Positions 53,106 through 62,334 of a stretch of 64,000 bases of DNA are shown piece after piece (positions within the stretch are counted from its first letter, which is position 1; each line of letters starts with the position of its first letter). Source of the DNA: Streptomyces sp. NRRL F-5122 (lineage in GTDB: Bacteria; Actinomycetota; Actinomycetes; Streptomycetales; Streptomycetaceae). The stretch spans positions 1 through 64,000 of the forward strand of contig NZ_LMWH01000245.1 in assembly GCF_001507435.1 (NCBI RefSeq), in the 5' to 3' direction. The position numbers were made by a program, and so were the translations under genes. Below the pieces are notes generated by a model. It was not told where the DNA came from. It was given only the letters and a program-made list of their open reading frames with translations, and did not search any database.

Positions 53106-55654
53106 GTCAGGCTGGGCAGAAGTGCCAGCGCCCCGGGTGCGACGGGTCGTACGAGGACGTGGGCGGCGGCGAGCTGTACTGCGACACGTGCGGCCTCGCG
53201 CCGGTCGTCTCGGCGAACGGCGCGGTCGGCTCCCCGGCCACCGGGGTCACGGCCAGCGGCAAGGGGTCCGACGGTGACAGTTCGCGCTCCAGTTCCCGTA
53301 CGTCGTCACGGTCGTCCCAGTCCCGGCGCTCGGTGTCGGGGCGGCTGACGGGCAGTTCCACCGGCCGCTCGGTGTCGGTGCGCAGCTCCGGCACCGCGAG
53401 CGGGAGTTCGGGCCGTGCCCGGCTCGGCCTCGGCCTGGTGCAGGTCCCGGACGTACCGCGGCCCGACCCCCGGGCGATGGTCCTCGAGAACCCCGAGGTG
53501 CCGGAGCGCAAGCGGTTCTGTTCACGCTCCGACTGCGGTGCCCCGGTGGGGCGTTCGCGCGGCGAGCGGGCCGGTCGCACGGAGGGCTTCTGCACCAAGT
53601 GCGGCCACCCGTACTCGTTCGTGCCCAAGCTGCACGCCGGCGACGTGGTGCACGGCCAGTACGAGGTCGTGGGCTGCCTCGCGCACGGCGGGCTCGGCTG
53701 GATCTATCTGGCGGTGGACCGCGCGGTCTCCGACCGGTGGGTCGTCATGAAGGGCCTGCTGGACACAGGTGACCAGGACGCGATGGCCGCGGCGATCTCC
53801 GAGCGGCGGTTCCTCGCCGAGATCGAGCACGCCAACATCGTGCGCATCTACAACTTCGTGGAGCACCTCGACCAGCGCACCGGCTCCCTCGACGGCTACA
53901 TCGTCATGGAGTACGTCGGCGGCAAGTCGCTGAAGGAGATCGCCAACGAGCGCCGCACACCCGACGGAAGACGCGATCCGCTCCCCGTCGAGCAGGCGTG
54001 CGCGTACGGCATCGAGGCGCTCGAGGCCCTCGGCCACCTGCACAGCCGCAATCTCCTGTACTGCGACTTCAAGGTCGACAACGCGATCCAGACCGAGAAC
54101 CAGCTTAAGCTGATCGACATGGGCGCCGTGCGCAGGATGGACGACGACGAGTCGGCGATCTACGGCACGGTGGGCTACCAGGCGCCCGAGGTCGCGGACG
54201 TCGGTCCGTCGGTGGCGAGCGACCTCTACACGGTCGCGCGCACCCTGGCGGTGCTCACCTTCGACTTCCAGGGCTACACGACCGTCTTCGCTGACTCCCT
54301 GCCCGACCCGGACACCATCGAGGTGTTCCGCCGGTACGAGTCCTTCTACCGTCTGCTCGTCCGGGCCACCGACCCGGACCCGGCCCGCAGGTTCGCCTCG
54401 GCGCAGGAGATGTCGGAGCAGCTGACGGGAGTGCTCCGGGAGGTCGTCGCCGTCCAGACCGGTCGCCCGCGGCCCGCTCTGTCGACGCTGTTCGGGCCCG
54501 AGGTCAAGGTCACGGACAGTGAGATGTTCCCGAAGCTGGACGAGGACGTGTCACGGCTGGGCGCACGAGTGGTGCCCTCGCGGCGCAGGCCCGCGGCATC
54601 CCCGGCCGGCTCCCTTGCGTCCGCGGCCCGGGCGGGCGTCATGGTGCCCGCCCCCCGCTCCGGCGGGGCCTCGGACGCCGGAGCCACCGGCGCTCCTGCC
54701 GCGCCGGCCCTCGTCAAGCCGGTCGACACGTCGGCCGCCGCCCTCGCGCTGCCCGTCCCGCTGGTCGATCCGGGTGATCCCAACGCCGGTTTCCTCGCGG
54801 GTCTCATGACGTCCGCACCGGGCGAGCTGATCGCGGCGCTGCGCGCGGCACCCGGCAGCTCCCTGGAACTGCGGCTGCGCGAGCTGCGGGCCCGGCTGGA
54901 GATGGGCGAGACGGCGAGTGCGGGGCGCGCCCTGGAGACCCTGGAGGCGGACCACCCCGACGACTGGCGGGTCGTCTGGTACCGCGGTGTCACCGCGCTC
55001 GTCACCGGCGACCACGAGGCCGCCGCCGTCTCCTTCGACGCGATCTACGACGCCTTCCCCGGCGAGCCCGCTCCGAAGCTGGCCCTTGCCCTGTGCGCGG
55101 AGGTCCTCGGCCAGCTCGACAACGCCGCCGAGTACTACCGCCTCGTGTGGAGTACCGACCCCAGCTACGTCAGCTCGGCGTTCGGCCTGGCCCGCGTCCA
55201 GTTCGCCGCCGGCGACCGCAACGACGCCGTGCGCACACTGGAGTCCGTGCCGGAGGCGTCCATCCACTACACCGCCGCACGCGTCGCCGCCGTACGGGCG
55301 CGGCTGCGGCAGCGTGCGGGCCGGGTGCCCGACCCGGCCTTCCTGGACGACCTCGTCGCCGCCGCGGGACAGATCCAGGCGCTCGAGGGGTACGGTCTGG
55401 ACGCCGTACGACGCGAGCAGTTGTCCACAGAGGTCCTCGGCTGCGCCCTGGACTGGGTACTCTCCGGTAGCCAGGGCCCGGAGCCGTCCGCCGAGGGCGG
55501 GCGGGCACTGCTCGGCAGTGATCTGGACGAGCGTGGCCTGCGCTTCGGCCTGGAGCGCTCGTACCGCACGCTGGCCCGGCTCGCACAGGGCAGCGATGAG
55601 AGGATCGACCTGGTGGAACGTGCCAACCGTTACCGCCCCCGGACGTGGGTGTGA
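53102..55654 (+). CDS. pknG: PknG-like Ser/Thr protein kinase with zinc ribbons and TPR tail
   Basis: An 850-residue soluble kinase with PknG architecture. A zinc ribbon (Cys8, Cys13, Cys27, Cys30) is followed by an Arg/Ser-rich linker (about 60-105) and a rubredoxin-like metal site (Cys140, Cys145, Cys164, Cys167). The kinase domain begins with the PknG-specific GCLAHGGLGWIYLA (191-204) and has Lys217. The catalytic loop reads YCDFKVDN (Asp322, Asn327) in place of HRDLKPEN, and DFG is DMG (339-341). The C-terminal tail (about 560-850) is TPR-rich. In mycobacteria and corynebacteria PknG phosphorylates FHA proteins GarA/OdhI to control 2-oxoglutarate and glutamate metabolism. The extra N-terminal ribbon and RS-linker are beyond the mycobacterial form. 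Confidence 0.92.
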   Translation: MSQAGQKCQRPGCDGSYEDVGGGELYCDTCGLAPVVSANGAVGSPATGVTASGKGSDGDSSRSSSRTSSRSSQSRRSVSGRLTGSSTGRSVSVRSSGTASGSSGRARLGLGLVQVPDVPRPDPRAMVLENPEVPERKRFCSRSDCGAPVGRSRGERAGRTEGFCTKCGHPYSFVPKLHAGDVVHGQYEVVGCLAHGGLGWIYLAVDRAVSDRWVVMKGLLDTGDQDAMAAAISERRFLAEIEHANIVRIYNFVEHLDQRTGSLDGYIVMEYVGGKSLKEIANERRTPDGRRDPLPVEQACAYGIEALEALGHLHSRNLLYCDFKVDNAIQTENQLKLIDMGAVRRMDDDESAIYGTVGYQAPEVADVGPSVASDLYTVARTLAVLTFDFQGYTTVFADSLPDPDTIEVFRRYESFYRLLVRATDPDPARRFASAQEMSEQLTGVLREVVAVQTGRPRPALSTLFGPEVKVTDSEMFPKLDEDVSRLGARVVPSRRRPAASPAGSLASAARAGVMVPAPRSGGASDAGATGAPAAPALVKPVDTSAAALALPVPLVDPGDPNAGFLAGLMTSAPGELIAALRAAPGSSLELRLRELRARLEMGETASAGRALETLEADHPDDWRVVWYRGVTALVTGDHEAAAVSFDAIYDAFPGEPAPKLALALCAEVLGQLDNAAEYYRLVWSTDPSYVSSAFGLARVQFAAGDRNDAVRTLESVPEASIHYTAARVAAVRARLRQRAGRVPDPAFLDDLVAAAGQIQALEGYGLDAVRREQLSTEVLGCALDWVLSGSQGPEPSAEGGRALLGSDLDERGLRFGLERSYRTLARLAQGSDERIDLVERANRYRPRTWV

Positions 55655-55657
55655 TCG

Positions 55658-56995
55658 ATGTCGCAGATGCCCCAGTCGACGGCGCTGTCCAGGTGCCCCA
55701 GTTGCGAGGAGCCCCTCGAGTCGGGTGACCGCTTCTGCGGCGCCTGCGGGTACGACCTCTCGGTGGTGCCGGCCCCTCCGCCGGACACCCCGACCCTGAC
55801 CATGAACGGCATGGCCCCGCACCCCCGTTCGGAGACGGCCGCCGTCGACTGGCCGACCGCTCCCGAGGCGGGCGGCGTGAACACGCCGGCCGCGGTGCAT
55901 CTGCCCTCCGACATCCAGGGCACGGACTCGGGCGGCTCCCAACTGCCCGCCACGACCCCGGCCAAGGGCGTGTCCAAGGGCGTACGGTTCGACCGCCCGT
56001 CGGACGCCGACGACTACCACCTCGCGGCACCGCAGCCCGTCGACCCGCGCACCTCGGTCCCCTCGACTCCCCCCGCCGGCACGAAGGTCTGCGTGGCCTG
56101 CCGCAGCGGCCGGGTGGACAGCGACGGCTACTGCGAGAACTGCGGCCACGCACAGCCGCGCGAACGCGACCATGTCGAGCAGGAGCTGGACGCGGTCGCC
56201 GCGGTCAGCGACCGGGGCCTGCGTCACCACCGCAACGAGGACGCGTTCACCGTCTCCTCGACCGCGCTGCCCGACGGCTCGCCCGCCGTCGTCGCGGTCG
56301 TCTGCGACGGCGTCTCCTCGGCGACCCGGCCCGACGAGGCGTCGATCGCCGCCGCCGGGGCCGCGAACGAGGCGCTGCTCGCGGCGCTGCCGCTCGGCAC
56401 GCACCCCCAGCAGGCCATGCACGACGCGATCATCGCGGCGTCCCACGCAGTCAACGCGCTCGCCACCGAGCCGGAGACGGCCCAGGAGCACTCACCACAC
56501 CAGAACGCCCCCGCGTGCACGTTCGTCGGCGCCGTCGTCACCACCAGCCTGCTCGTCGTGGGCTGGGTCGGCGACAGCCGCGTCTACTGGATCCCCGTCG
56601 ACCGCGGCGCGTCCCCGGGCCGCCTCACCGAGGACGACTCGTGGGCCGCTCAGATGGTCGCCGCAGGCCTGATGAGTGAGACGGAGGCATACGCCGACGA
56701 GCGCGCCCACGCGATCACCGGCTGGCTCGGCGCTGACGCGTACGAACTGGAGCCGCACACCGCTTCCTTCAAGCCGGACCGGCCCGGTGTGGTGGTGGTG
56801 TGCACGGACGGCCTGTGGAACTACGCCGAGGCCGCCGAGGAGATGGCCGAGGCGGTGCCGTCCGATGCCGAACGGCGTCCGCTGCACGCCGCCCAGGTCC
56901 TGGTGGGCCACGCCCTGGACGGCGGGGGCCACGACAACGTAACAGTGGCGGTCCTGCCGTTCCCGGCCCCGCTCCAGGGGGCAGGATCCGCCTGA
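55658..56995 (+). CDS. Zinc-ribbon PP2C-type protein phosphatase
   Basis: A 445-residue phosphatase. Two N-terminal double-cysteine ribbons (CPSC and CGACG at 13-31; CVACR and CENCG near 146-164) precede a full PPM/PP2C domain from about 178: SDRGLRHHRNEDAF, VCDGVSSA, GWVGDSRVYW, CTDGLWNY and GGHDNVTV supply the metal-binding aspartates. It follows the kinase by 3 bases and is its likely opposing phosphatase. A Pro-rich linker separates the ribbons. Confidence 0.9.
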   Translation: MSQMPQSTALSRCPSCEEPLESGDRFCGACGYDLSVVPAPPPDTPTLTMNGMAPHPRSETAAVDWPTAPEAGGVNTPAAVHLPSDIQGTDSGGSQLPATTPAKGVSKGVRFDRPSDADDYHLAAPQPVDPRTSVPSTPPAGTKVCVACRSGRVDSDGYCENCGHAQPRERDHVEQELDAVAAVSDRGLRHHRNEDAFTVSSTALPDGSPAVVAVVCDGVSSATRPDEASIAAAGAANEALLAALPLGTHPQQAMHDAIIAASHAVNALATEPETAQEHSPHQNAPACTFVGAVVTTSLLVVGWVGDSRVYWIPVDRGASPGRLTEDDSWAAQMVAAGLMSETEAYADERAHAITGWLGADAYELEPHTASFKPDRPGVVVVCTDGLWNYAEAAEEMAEAVPSDAERRPLHAAQVLVGHALDGGGHDNVTVAVLPFPAPLQGAGSA

Positions 56996-57114
56996 GGCGT
57001 GTCCCGGGGGACACACCCGGAGCCGGCGGGACCGGCCACGGGACCGGAGGGGACCGGTCCGCAACCAGTCATCACCCCACAGCGCTGGGGTTCTCGAGGG
57101 GGCTCGAAGAGGGC

Positions 57115-58461
57115 ATGGCCAATTTCTCGAAGTCGAACGTGCCGCAGTTCTCGGTGGACGTCTACCAGAACGAATACCTGCCGGAGGGCGGCCGCGAGGT
57201 CAATGCCATCGTGACGGTGACGGCCACCGGGGGCGGCACGATCGGAAGCGCGTCCGCCGCGCCCCACCTCTACTCGCCGGGACGTGGCCCCAGCGCCGCC
57301 GTGGCCGTGATGGTCGACTGCTCGGGATCGATGGACTACCCGCCGACCAAGATGCGCAACGCCCGCGACGCCACGGCCGCCGCCATCGACACCCTGCGCG
57401 ACGGTGTGCACTTCGCGGTCATCGGCGGCACCCATGTCGCCAAGGAGGTCTACCCGGGCGGCGGCCGGGTCGCCGTCGCCGACGCGACCACCCGCGACCA
57501 GGCCAAGCAGGCGCTGCGCAGGATCAGCGCGGGCGGCGGGACCGCGATCGGCACCTGGCTGCGTCTGGCGGACCGGTTGCTGTCCTCGGCGGACGTCTCC
57601 ATACGCCACGGCATCCTGCTCACCGACGGCCGCAACGAACACGAGTCGCCCGAGGACCTGAAGGCGACGCTGGACGCCTGCGCCGGCCGTTTCACATGCG
57701 ACGCGCGTGGAGTGGGCACCGACTGGGAGGTCAAGGAGGTCACCGGGATCGCCTCGGCGCTGCTCGGCACCGCGGACATCGTCGCCGATCCGGCCGGACT
57801 GGCCGCCGACTTCACCCGGATGATGGAGACGGCCATGGGCAAGGAAGTGGCCGATGTCTCACTGCGGCTGTGGACCCCCGTCGGTACGGAGATCAAGTTC
57901 GTCAAGCAGGTGGCCCCCACGGTCGAGGAACTGACCGACCGTCGCACCGAGGCCGGTCCGCGCGCCGGGGACTACCCCACGGGCTCGTGGGGCGACGAGT
58001 CCCGCGACTACCACGTGTGCGTCCAGGTCCCGACCGCCGGGCTCGGCCAGGAGATGCTGGCCGCCCGGGTCTCGCTGGTGATACCGCAGGCCGGGGGCAC
58101 CGCCCAGAACCTCGGGGCCCAGGGGCTCGTACGGGCCGTGTGGACCGACGACATGGTGGCGTCCACGTCGATCAACCCCCAGGTCGCCCACTACACAGGG
58201 CAGGCCGAACTGGCCCAGGTCATCCAGCAGGGTCTGGATCTGCGCAAAGTGGGCGATTTTGATGGCGCAACGGCCAAACTGGGCCGCGCCGTTCAGCTCG
58301 CGAGCGTCTCGGGGAACGCAGATACTGCGAAACTGCTTGCGAAGGTGGTGGACGTGGTCGACGCCGCGACAGGTACTGTGCGACTTAAGGCAAAGGTCAC
58401 GGAAGCCGACGAGATGACTCTCGAGACACGGTCCACAAAGACTGTTCGTGTAAAGAAGTGA
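57115..58461 (+). CDS. Von Willebrand factor A domain protein
   Basis: A 448-residue protein. The VWA domain (about 60-260) has an intact MIDAS: DCSGSM (Asp68, Ser70, Ser72), the TAIGTW threonine and LTDGRNEHE. The C-terminal half has a beta region and a helix-rich, TPR-like piece (LRKVGDFDGATAKLGRAVQL). Resembles VWA proteins found in actinobacterial kinase/FHA clusters; likely a metal-dependent scaffold or substrate. No signal peptide, so cytoplasmic. ATG follows GAAGAGGG. Fifth step of the cluster order kinase, phosphatase, VWA, FHA. Confidence 0.85.
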   Translation: MANFSKSNVPQFSVDVYQNEYLPEGGREVNAIVTVTATGGGTIGSASAAPHLYSPGRGPSAAVAVMVDCSGSMDYPPTKMRNARDATAAAIDTLRDGVHFAVIGGTHVAKEVYPGGGRVAVADATTRDQAKQALRRISAGGGTAIGTWLRLADRLLSSADVSIRHGILLTDGRNEHESPEDLKATLDACAGRFTCDARGVGTDWEVKEVTGIASALLGTADIVADPAGLAADFTRMMETAMGKEVADVSLRLWTPVGTEIKFVKQVAPTVEELTDRRTEAGPRAGDYPTGSWGDESRDYHVCVQVPTAGLGQEMLAARVSLVIPQAGGTAQNLGAQGLVRAVWTDDMVASTSINPQVAHYTGQAELAQVIQQGLDLRKVGDFDGATAKLGRAVQLASVSGNADTAKLLAKVVDVVDAATGTVRLKAKVTEADEMTLETRSTKTVRVKK

Positions 58462-58555
58462 CCTGAGAGTTCCGACAGCAACGAGCCCGGCCCCCGGTGG
58501 GTCGGAGAACCACGCCGGTCGTAGCGACCGGAGACGGAGAGGGGGAAGCGCCGAC

Positions 58556-59890
58556 ATGCCGACCTGCCCGAACGGACACCAGTCGGGTTCCGACGACTGG
58601 TGCGAGGTCTGCGGTCACCGTATGGCCGGTGCCGTACCCCCGCCGCCTCCACCGCCGCCCACCGCCGGCTACGGCTTTCCGCCGCCCGGTTCGGCCCCGC
58701 CCCCTCCGGGGCCCGGCGGCCGGCCCGGAGGCCGCCCGCAGTCCGCGATGCCGAACCTCGAGCCGGAACTCTGCCCGCAGTGCCGCACGCCCCGCGAGGG
58801 CGGCGCCCCGTTCTGCGAGGAGTGCCGCTGGAACTTCCTGACCAACACGGCGACCTCCTACACCCCGGCCGCCCCGCGCCCGCCCGCGCCCAACCCGGCG
58901 CTGCGCTTCCAGCAGGGCGGACAGACGATGCCGGGTCCCGACTCGTTCGACTACGAGCGGTCCAGGCCGTCGCAGGTGAACCGGCCCGCTGAACCGATTC
59001 CGCCGGGCCCGCCCTTCGGCGACGAGCCCTCCGGTCCCACGGGCTTCGGCGGTGCCTCCTCGCGTCCGTCCGTGTTCGGGAACGAGCCCCCGCGTCCGCC
59101 CGCCTTCGGCGGCGACACCTCGCCCCAGCCTCCCTACGGTACGGATCCCACGCGTCCGGGGCCGCCGCCCGGACCCGCCGCCGGCGGCCCCGGCGGTCAG
59201 CAGGGCGGTGCCCCGGGTGCACCGTCGGCCTTCCAGGGCGGTGCCCCGTCCGTGTTCCGGCGGCCGACCCCGCCCTCCTCGTCCTCGTCCCAGGGCTTCC
59301 CACCCTCCGCCCCGCCGCAGCAGGGCGGTCCGTCCTTCGGCGGCGGTGACGAAGACTGGGTGATCTCTCCGCCGTCGAACTCCCCCGCGCCCGGTGCCCC
59401 CGGGGCCGGCGGCCAGGGCGGTGACTACGGCTTCCCGCAGCCCGGCGCCGCCCAGGCACCGCCGTCGCCCTACGAGCAGCAGCCGGCGACCTGGACCGCG
59501 ACCATCGGTCCGGACCGCGAGTACTTCATGGCGATGATGCAGCGCTCCGGTCCCGAGGCCGCCGGCCTGAACCTGCCCGCCTACTCCCCGGAGCAGCAGC
59601 GCACGCTCACCGGCAACCAGATCACCATCGGGCGCCGCCGCCACTCCACCGGTGACACCCCGGACATCGACCTGTCCGTGCCGCCGGAGGACCCGGGCGT
59701 CTCGCACCAGCACGCGCTCCTGGTCCAGCAGCCGGACGGCTCGTGGGCGGTCGTCGACCAGAACTCCACGAACGGCACCACGGTCAACGGCGGTGAGGAG
59801 CCCATCCAGCCCTTCGTGCCCGTGCCCCTGCAGGACGGGGACCGGGTGCACGTGGGCGCGTGGACGACGATCACGATCCGTCGCGGCTGA
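58556..59890 (+). CDS. Zinc-ribbon, Pro/Gly-rich FHA domain protein
   Basis: A 444-residue phosphothreonine-binding protein. N-terminal ribbons (CPNGH with CEVCGH at 4-20; CPQC and CEEC near 77-95) are followed by about 200 residues of Pro/Gly/Gln-rich disordered sequence. The C-terminal FHA domain (about 345-440) has GRRRHS, VSHQHALL and NSTNGTTVNG, the loops that bind phosphothreonine. By analogy with GarA/OdhI it may be substrate and reader of the PknG-like kinase (inference). It lacks the N-terminal ETTS-type phosphosite of GarA, so its role cannot be identical. Last gene of the cluster, ending at a long hairpin. Confidence 0.88.
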   Translation: MPTCPNGHQSGSDDWCEVCGHRMAGAVPPPPPPPPTAGYGFPPPGSAPPPPGPGGRPGGRPQSAMPNLEPELCPQCRTPREGGAPFCEECRWNFLTNTATSYTPAAPRPPAPNPALRFQQGGQTMPGPDSFDYERSRPSQVNRPAEPIPPGPPFGDEPSGPTGFGGASSRPSVFGNEPPRPPAFGGDTSPQPPYGTDPTRPGPPPGPAAGGPGGQQGGAPGAPSAFQGGAPSVFRRPTPPSSSSSQGFPPSAPPQQGGPSFGGGDEDWVISPPSNSPAPGAPGAGGQGGDYGFPQPGAAQAPPSPYEQQPATWTATIGPDREYFMAMMQRSGPEAAGLNLPAYSPEQQRTLTGNQITIGRRRHSTGDTPDIDLSVPPEDPGVSHQHALLVQQPDGSWAVVDQNSTNGTTVNGGEEPIQPFVPVPLQDGDRVHVGAWTTITIRRG

Positions 59891-59906
59891 GTACGGCGGC
59901 TGCTCT

Positions 59907-59942
59907 GCGCGTGCGAGGGCCCTCATGGGCTCTCGTACGCGC
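59907..59942. terminator. Bidirectional terminator after the FHA gene
   Basis: A 16-bp stem with two G-T wobbles (59907-59922 with 59927-59942) around a TCAT loop, between convergent genes. Confidence 0.75.
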
Positions 59943-60019
59943 AATCGGCGGGATCCGCTCACCGTGGCCGGCTGTCTCGGCGTTCGCGGCCCGCGTTCCC
60001 TGCGGCCGTGGCGCGGCCG

Positions 60020-61000
60020 TCACGGCAGCGCCCAGCGGTTCGGCCCCTCCGGGTCGTCCAGCCAGGCCCAGGAGCGGTCTCCGCTGACGGTGATCCCGAA
60101 CCGCTCGCGTGCGGGCCGCCCCTCCCGCTCCCACAAGACGTACGCCTCGTACGGGTCCAGGCTGCGCTGCGTCAGGGCCAGCAGGAACCTGAACAGCTCG
60201 TGACCGCGGGCCCGGGACGGCAGCCCGTCCAGGTACAGCGCCTCGGGCTCGACCCGCGTTCCGCCGCGCAGCGGCACGAAGTAGGCGGGCGTGCGCAGGA
60301 AGCGCCCCTCGGCGTGCCCGGCGCTCCCCACCCGCAGCGAGATGAGGCCGGTCGCGAACGGCGCGAGGATCCGCGCACCGGGGCGGCACTGCGCCGGCCA
60401 CGCCGCCGGCACCGTGGTCGGCGCGCAGGTCGCGATGATCCGGTCGAAGGGTGCCCGCTCCGGCACACCGCGAGCGCCGTCGCCCGTGACCACGGCCGGG
60501 TGGTGTCCCGCGGCGGCCAGATGCTGCCGGGCCGACTCGGTGATCTCCGGATCGAGGTCGACGGTGGTGACCAGATCGTCACCGAGCCGGTGCGCGAGGA
60601 GCGCCGCGTTGTACCCGCTGCCGGCTCCGATCTCCAGGACGGTGTTCCCCTCCTCGACCTCGAGCTCGGTCAGCATCTGCGCCATCAGCGAGGGCTGGCT
60701 GCTGGAGGAGACGAGTTCGTCGCCCCGTACGAGAGTGGCCAGCGGGGCGTCCTCATAGGCGCCGCGCAGCCACTGCTCCCTGCGCCAGGGGTCGGGGTCG
60801 TCGCCCGATCTGCGCTCGTAACCGTCGGCGGCGCCCACGTAGTAGTACGGCACGAAGAGATGGCGCGGCACCGTCTCGAACACCTCCCGCCAGCCCGGAT
60901 CGGTCTCCCAGACGCCGCTCGCATCGATCTCGCGCACGAGTTCCGCCCGCGCCGAGGCCGCGAGGGCCTCCAGCTCACGTTCAAGAGAGTGCGTGGCCAT
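60020..61000 (-). CDS. Protein-L-isoaspartate methyltransferase-like SAM enzyme
   Basis: A 326-residue class I SAM methyltransferase. LEIGAGSGYNAALLAH is the SAM-binding motif I and VDLDPEITESARQHLAAAG follows as motif II, with SQPSLMAQML the PCMT-type active-site lead. The PCMT-like domain covers about 45-220; an extra C-terminal domain of about 100 residues is typical of an actinobacterial subgroup. It may repair isoaspartate in aged proteins or methylate an unknown substrate. GGAGGT abuts the ATG (1-base spacing), unusually close. Confidence 0.8.
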   Translation of the reverse strand: MATHSLERELEALAASARAELVREIDASGVWETDPGWREVFETVPRHLFVPYYYVGAADGYERRSGDDPDPWRREQWLRGAYEDAPLATLVRGDELVSSSSQPSLMAQMLTELEVEEGNTVLEIGAGSGYNAALLAHRLGDDLVTTVDLDPEITESARQHLAAAGHHPAVVTGDGARGVPERAPFDRIIATCAPTTVPAAWPAQCRPGARILAPFATGLISLRVGSAGHAEGRFLRTPAYFVPLRGGTRVEPEALYLDGLPSRARGHELFRFLLALTQRSLDPYEAYVLWEREGRPARERFGITVSGDRSWAWLDDPEGPNRWALP

Positions 61001-61155
61001 ACCTCCACTGTGCTGCGGGAGACGGCCCGGGGGCGAGCCCCCCTCCCCGCGCCGGAATCGCGTATCCGCCCGTGGGACCGGTTGCCGTCGAGAGGGCGGG
61101 TCCCACGGGAGGGCGGGTCCTAAGCCTCGGGTCCTCGGTCTCCGCGTCTGAGACC

Positions 61156-61569
61156 ATGGAGCATGTGACAGAGATTCGGCGCGGCACGCTTCAGGAGCAG
61201 ACCTTCTACGACCAGGTCGGCGGTGAGGAGACCTTCCGCCGCCTGGTGCACCGGTTCTACGAGGGAGTCGCCGAGGACCCGCTGCTGCGGGCCATGTACC
61301 CGGAGGAGGATCTGGGCCCGGCCGAGGAGCGCTTCACCCTGTTCCTGATGCAGTACTGGGGCGGTCCGACGACGTACAGCCAGAACCGGGGCCATCCCCG
61401 TCTGCGGATGCGTCACGCCCCCTTCGCCGTGAACCAGGCCGCGCACGACGCCTGGCTCCGGCACATGCGCGTCGCCGTCGACGAACTGGGCCTGTCCGAA
61501 GAGCACAGGACCACGCTCTGGAACTACCTGACGTACGCCGCTGCCTCGATGGTGAACACCCCGGAGTGA
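61156..61569 (+). CDS. glbO: Group II truncated haemoglobin
   Basis: A 137-residue trHbO-type globin. FYDQVGGEETFRRLVHRFYE opens the fold; the FLMQYWGGP and RMRHAPF segments hold haem-pocket residues, including the proximal His of RMRH. It binds oxygen or NO and supports respiration or nitrosative-stress defence. The start ATG 61156 lacks a clear Shine-Dalgarno site; GTG at 61165 is possible but its GGAG is too close. A hairpin follows. Confidence 0.9.
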   Translation: MEHVTEIRRGTLQEQTFYDQVGGEETFRRLVHRFYEGVAEDPLLRAMYPEEDLGPAEERFTLFLMQYWGGPTTYSQNRGHPRLRMRHAPFAVNQAAHDAWLRHMRVAVDELGLSEEHRTTLWNYLTYAAASMVNTPE

Positions 61570-61570
61570 G

Positions 61571-61600
61571 CCGGCGGCCGTCCGGCCCGCGGGCCGCCGG
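61571..61600. terminator. Bidirectional terminator after the globin gene
   Basis: CCGGCGGCC (61571-61579) pairs with GGCCGCCGG (61592-61600), starting at the globin stop and 47 bases before the convergent gene. Confidence 0.65.
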
Positions 61601-61647
61601 TGCACCGGATTCCGGCCCGTCGTCAGCCCGGCCCCCGACAGGAGAGG

Positions 61648-62334
61648 TCAGCGGACGCTGACATCCAGGGCGCCGAGTCCCGCCCGGCGCACGGCGATCG
61701 AACCGAACGGTGTGCGCAGCCTCAGCCAGGTGCCCGACGACAACAACGCCGGCGGCTCGCTGTCGGAGGCCTGCGGGACGGGCCGCAGAAAGCCGAGCGA
61801 CTGCGCGGCATGCACCGCCCGCACCGGAAGCTCGGTGTCCCCCAGCGTGCGGGACCAGATCTCCCGGCCTATGCGGTCCAGGGCGACACGGGTCCGCTGC
61901 TCGGGCGCCAACTCCTCCGTGCGCGAACGGAATTCACCGACGGCCGCGGCCACGGTGGCCCGCAGGACGTCCGTGGCAGGCAGTCCCGGCCGGGGACGCC
62001 AGCCGCCGCGCGGCGGAAGGACCCCCGCCCACGGGGGCCCGGTGACGGCCGCCGGCACCTCGGCCGTCGCCGCCGCCTCGTCTACGGACTCCAGGAGTTC
62101 GCCCGCCGAGACGGTCACATCGAGCCGGGCCTCCAGCCCGTTCTCGTACGGCTTGGCGAGCCGCACAGCACGGATGGCGAGCACCTCGAACGACGGCGGG
62201 CGCCCGAACACCGCCAGCGTCTTCCCGGTCGCCTGCAGACGCACGGCGGCGCCGCGGTCGTAGTGGATCAGACGCGCCAGGAAGGCGGCGAAGTCCGCCG
62301 CCTCCCCCTCGTCGGCGAGATGGAGCACCGTCAT
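61648..62334 (-). CDS. Conserved hypothetical protein
   Basis: A 228-residue soluble protein without a domain I recognise. Its start overlaps the thioesterase stop by 4 bases (ATGA), so they are coupled. HLADEGEAADFAAFLARLIH at the N terminus and WLRLRTPFGSIAVRRAGLGA at the C terminus suggest an alpha/beta protein. Function unknown; it is the last gene of the ettA-thioesterase-hypothetical unit. Confidence 0.75.
   Translation of the reverse strand: MTVLHLADEGEAADFAAFLARLIHYDRGAAVRLQATGKTLAVFGRPPSFEVLAIRAVRLAKPYENGLEARLDVTVSAGELLESVDEAAATAEVPAAVTGPPWAGVLPPRGGWRPRPGLPATDVLRATVAAAVGEFRSRTEELAPEQRTRVALDRIGREIWSRTLGDTELPVRAVHAAQSLGFLRPVPQASDSEPPALLSSGTWLRLRTPFGSIAVRRAGLGALDVSVR

Noticed and set aside
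60020..61000. Methyltransferase of an ATP-grasp peptide (graspetide) cluster
   Set aside because: Such enzymes are PCMT-like, but no ATP-grasp gene or precursor peptide lies nearby.
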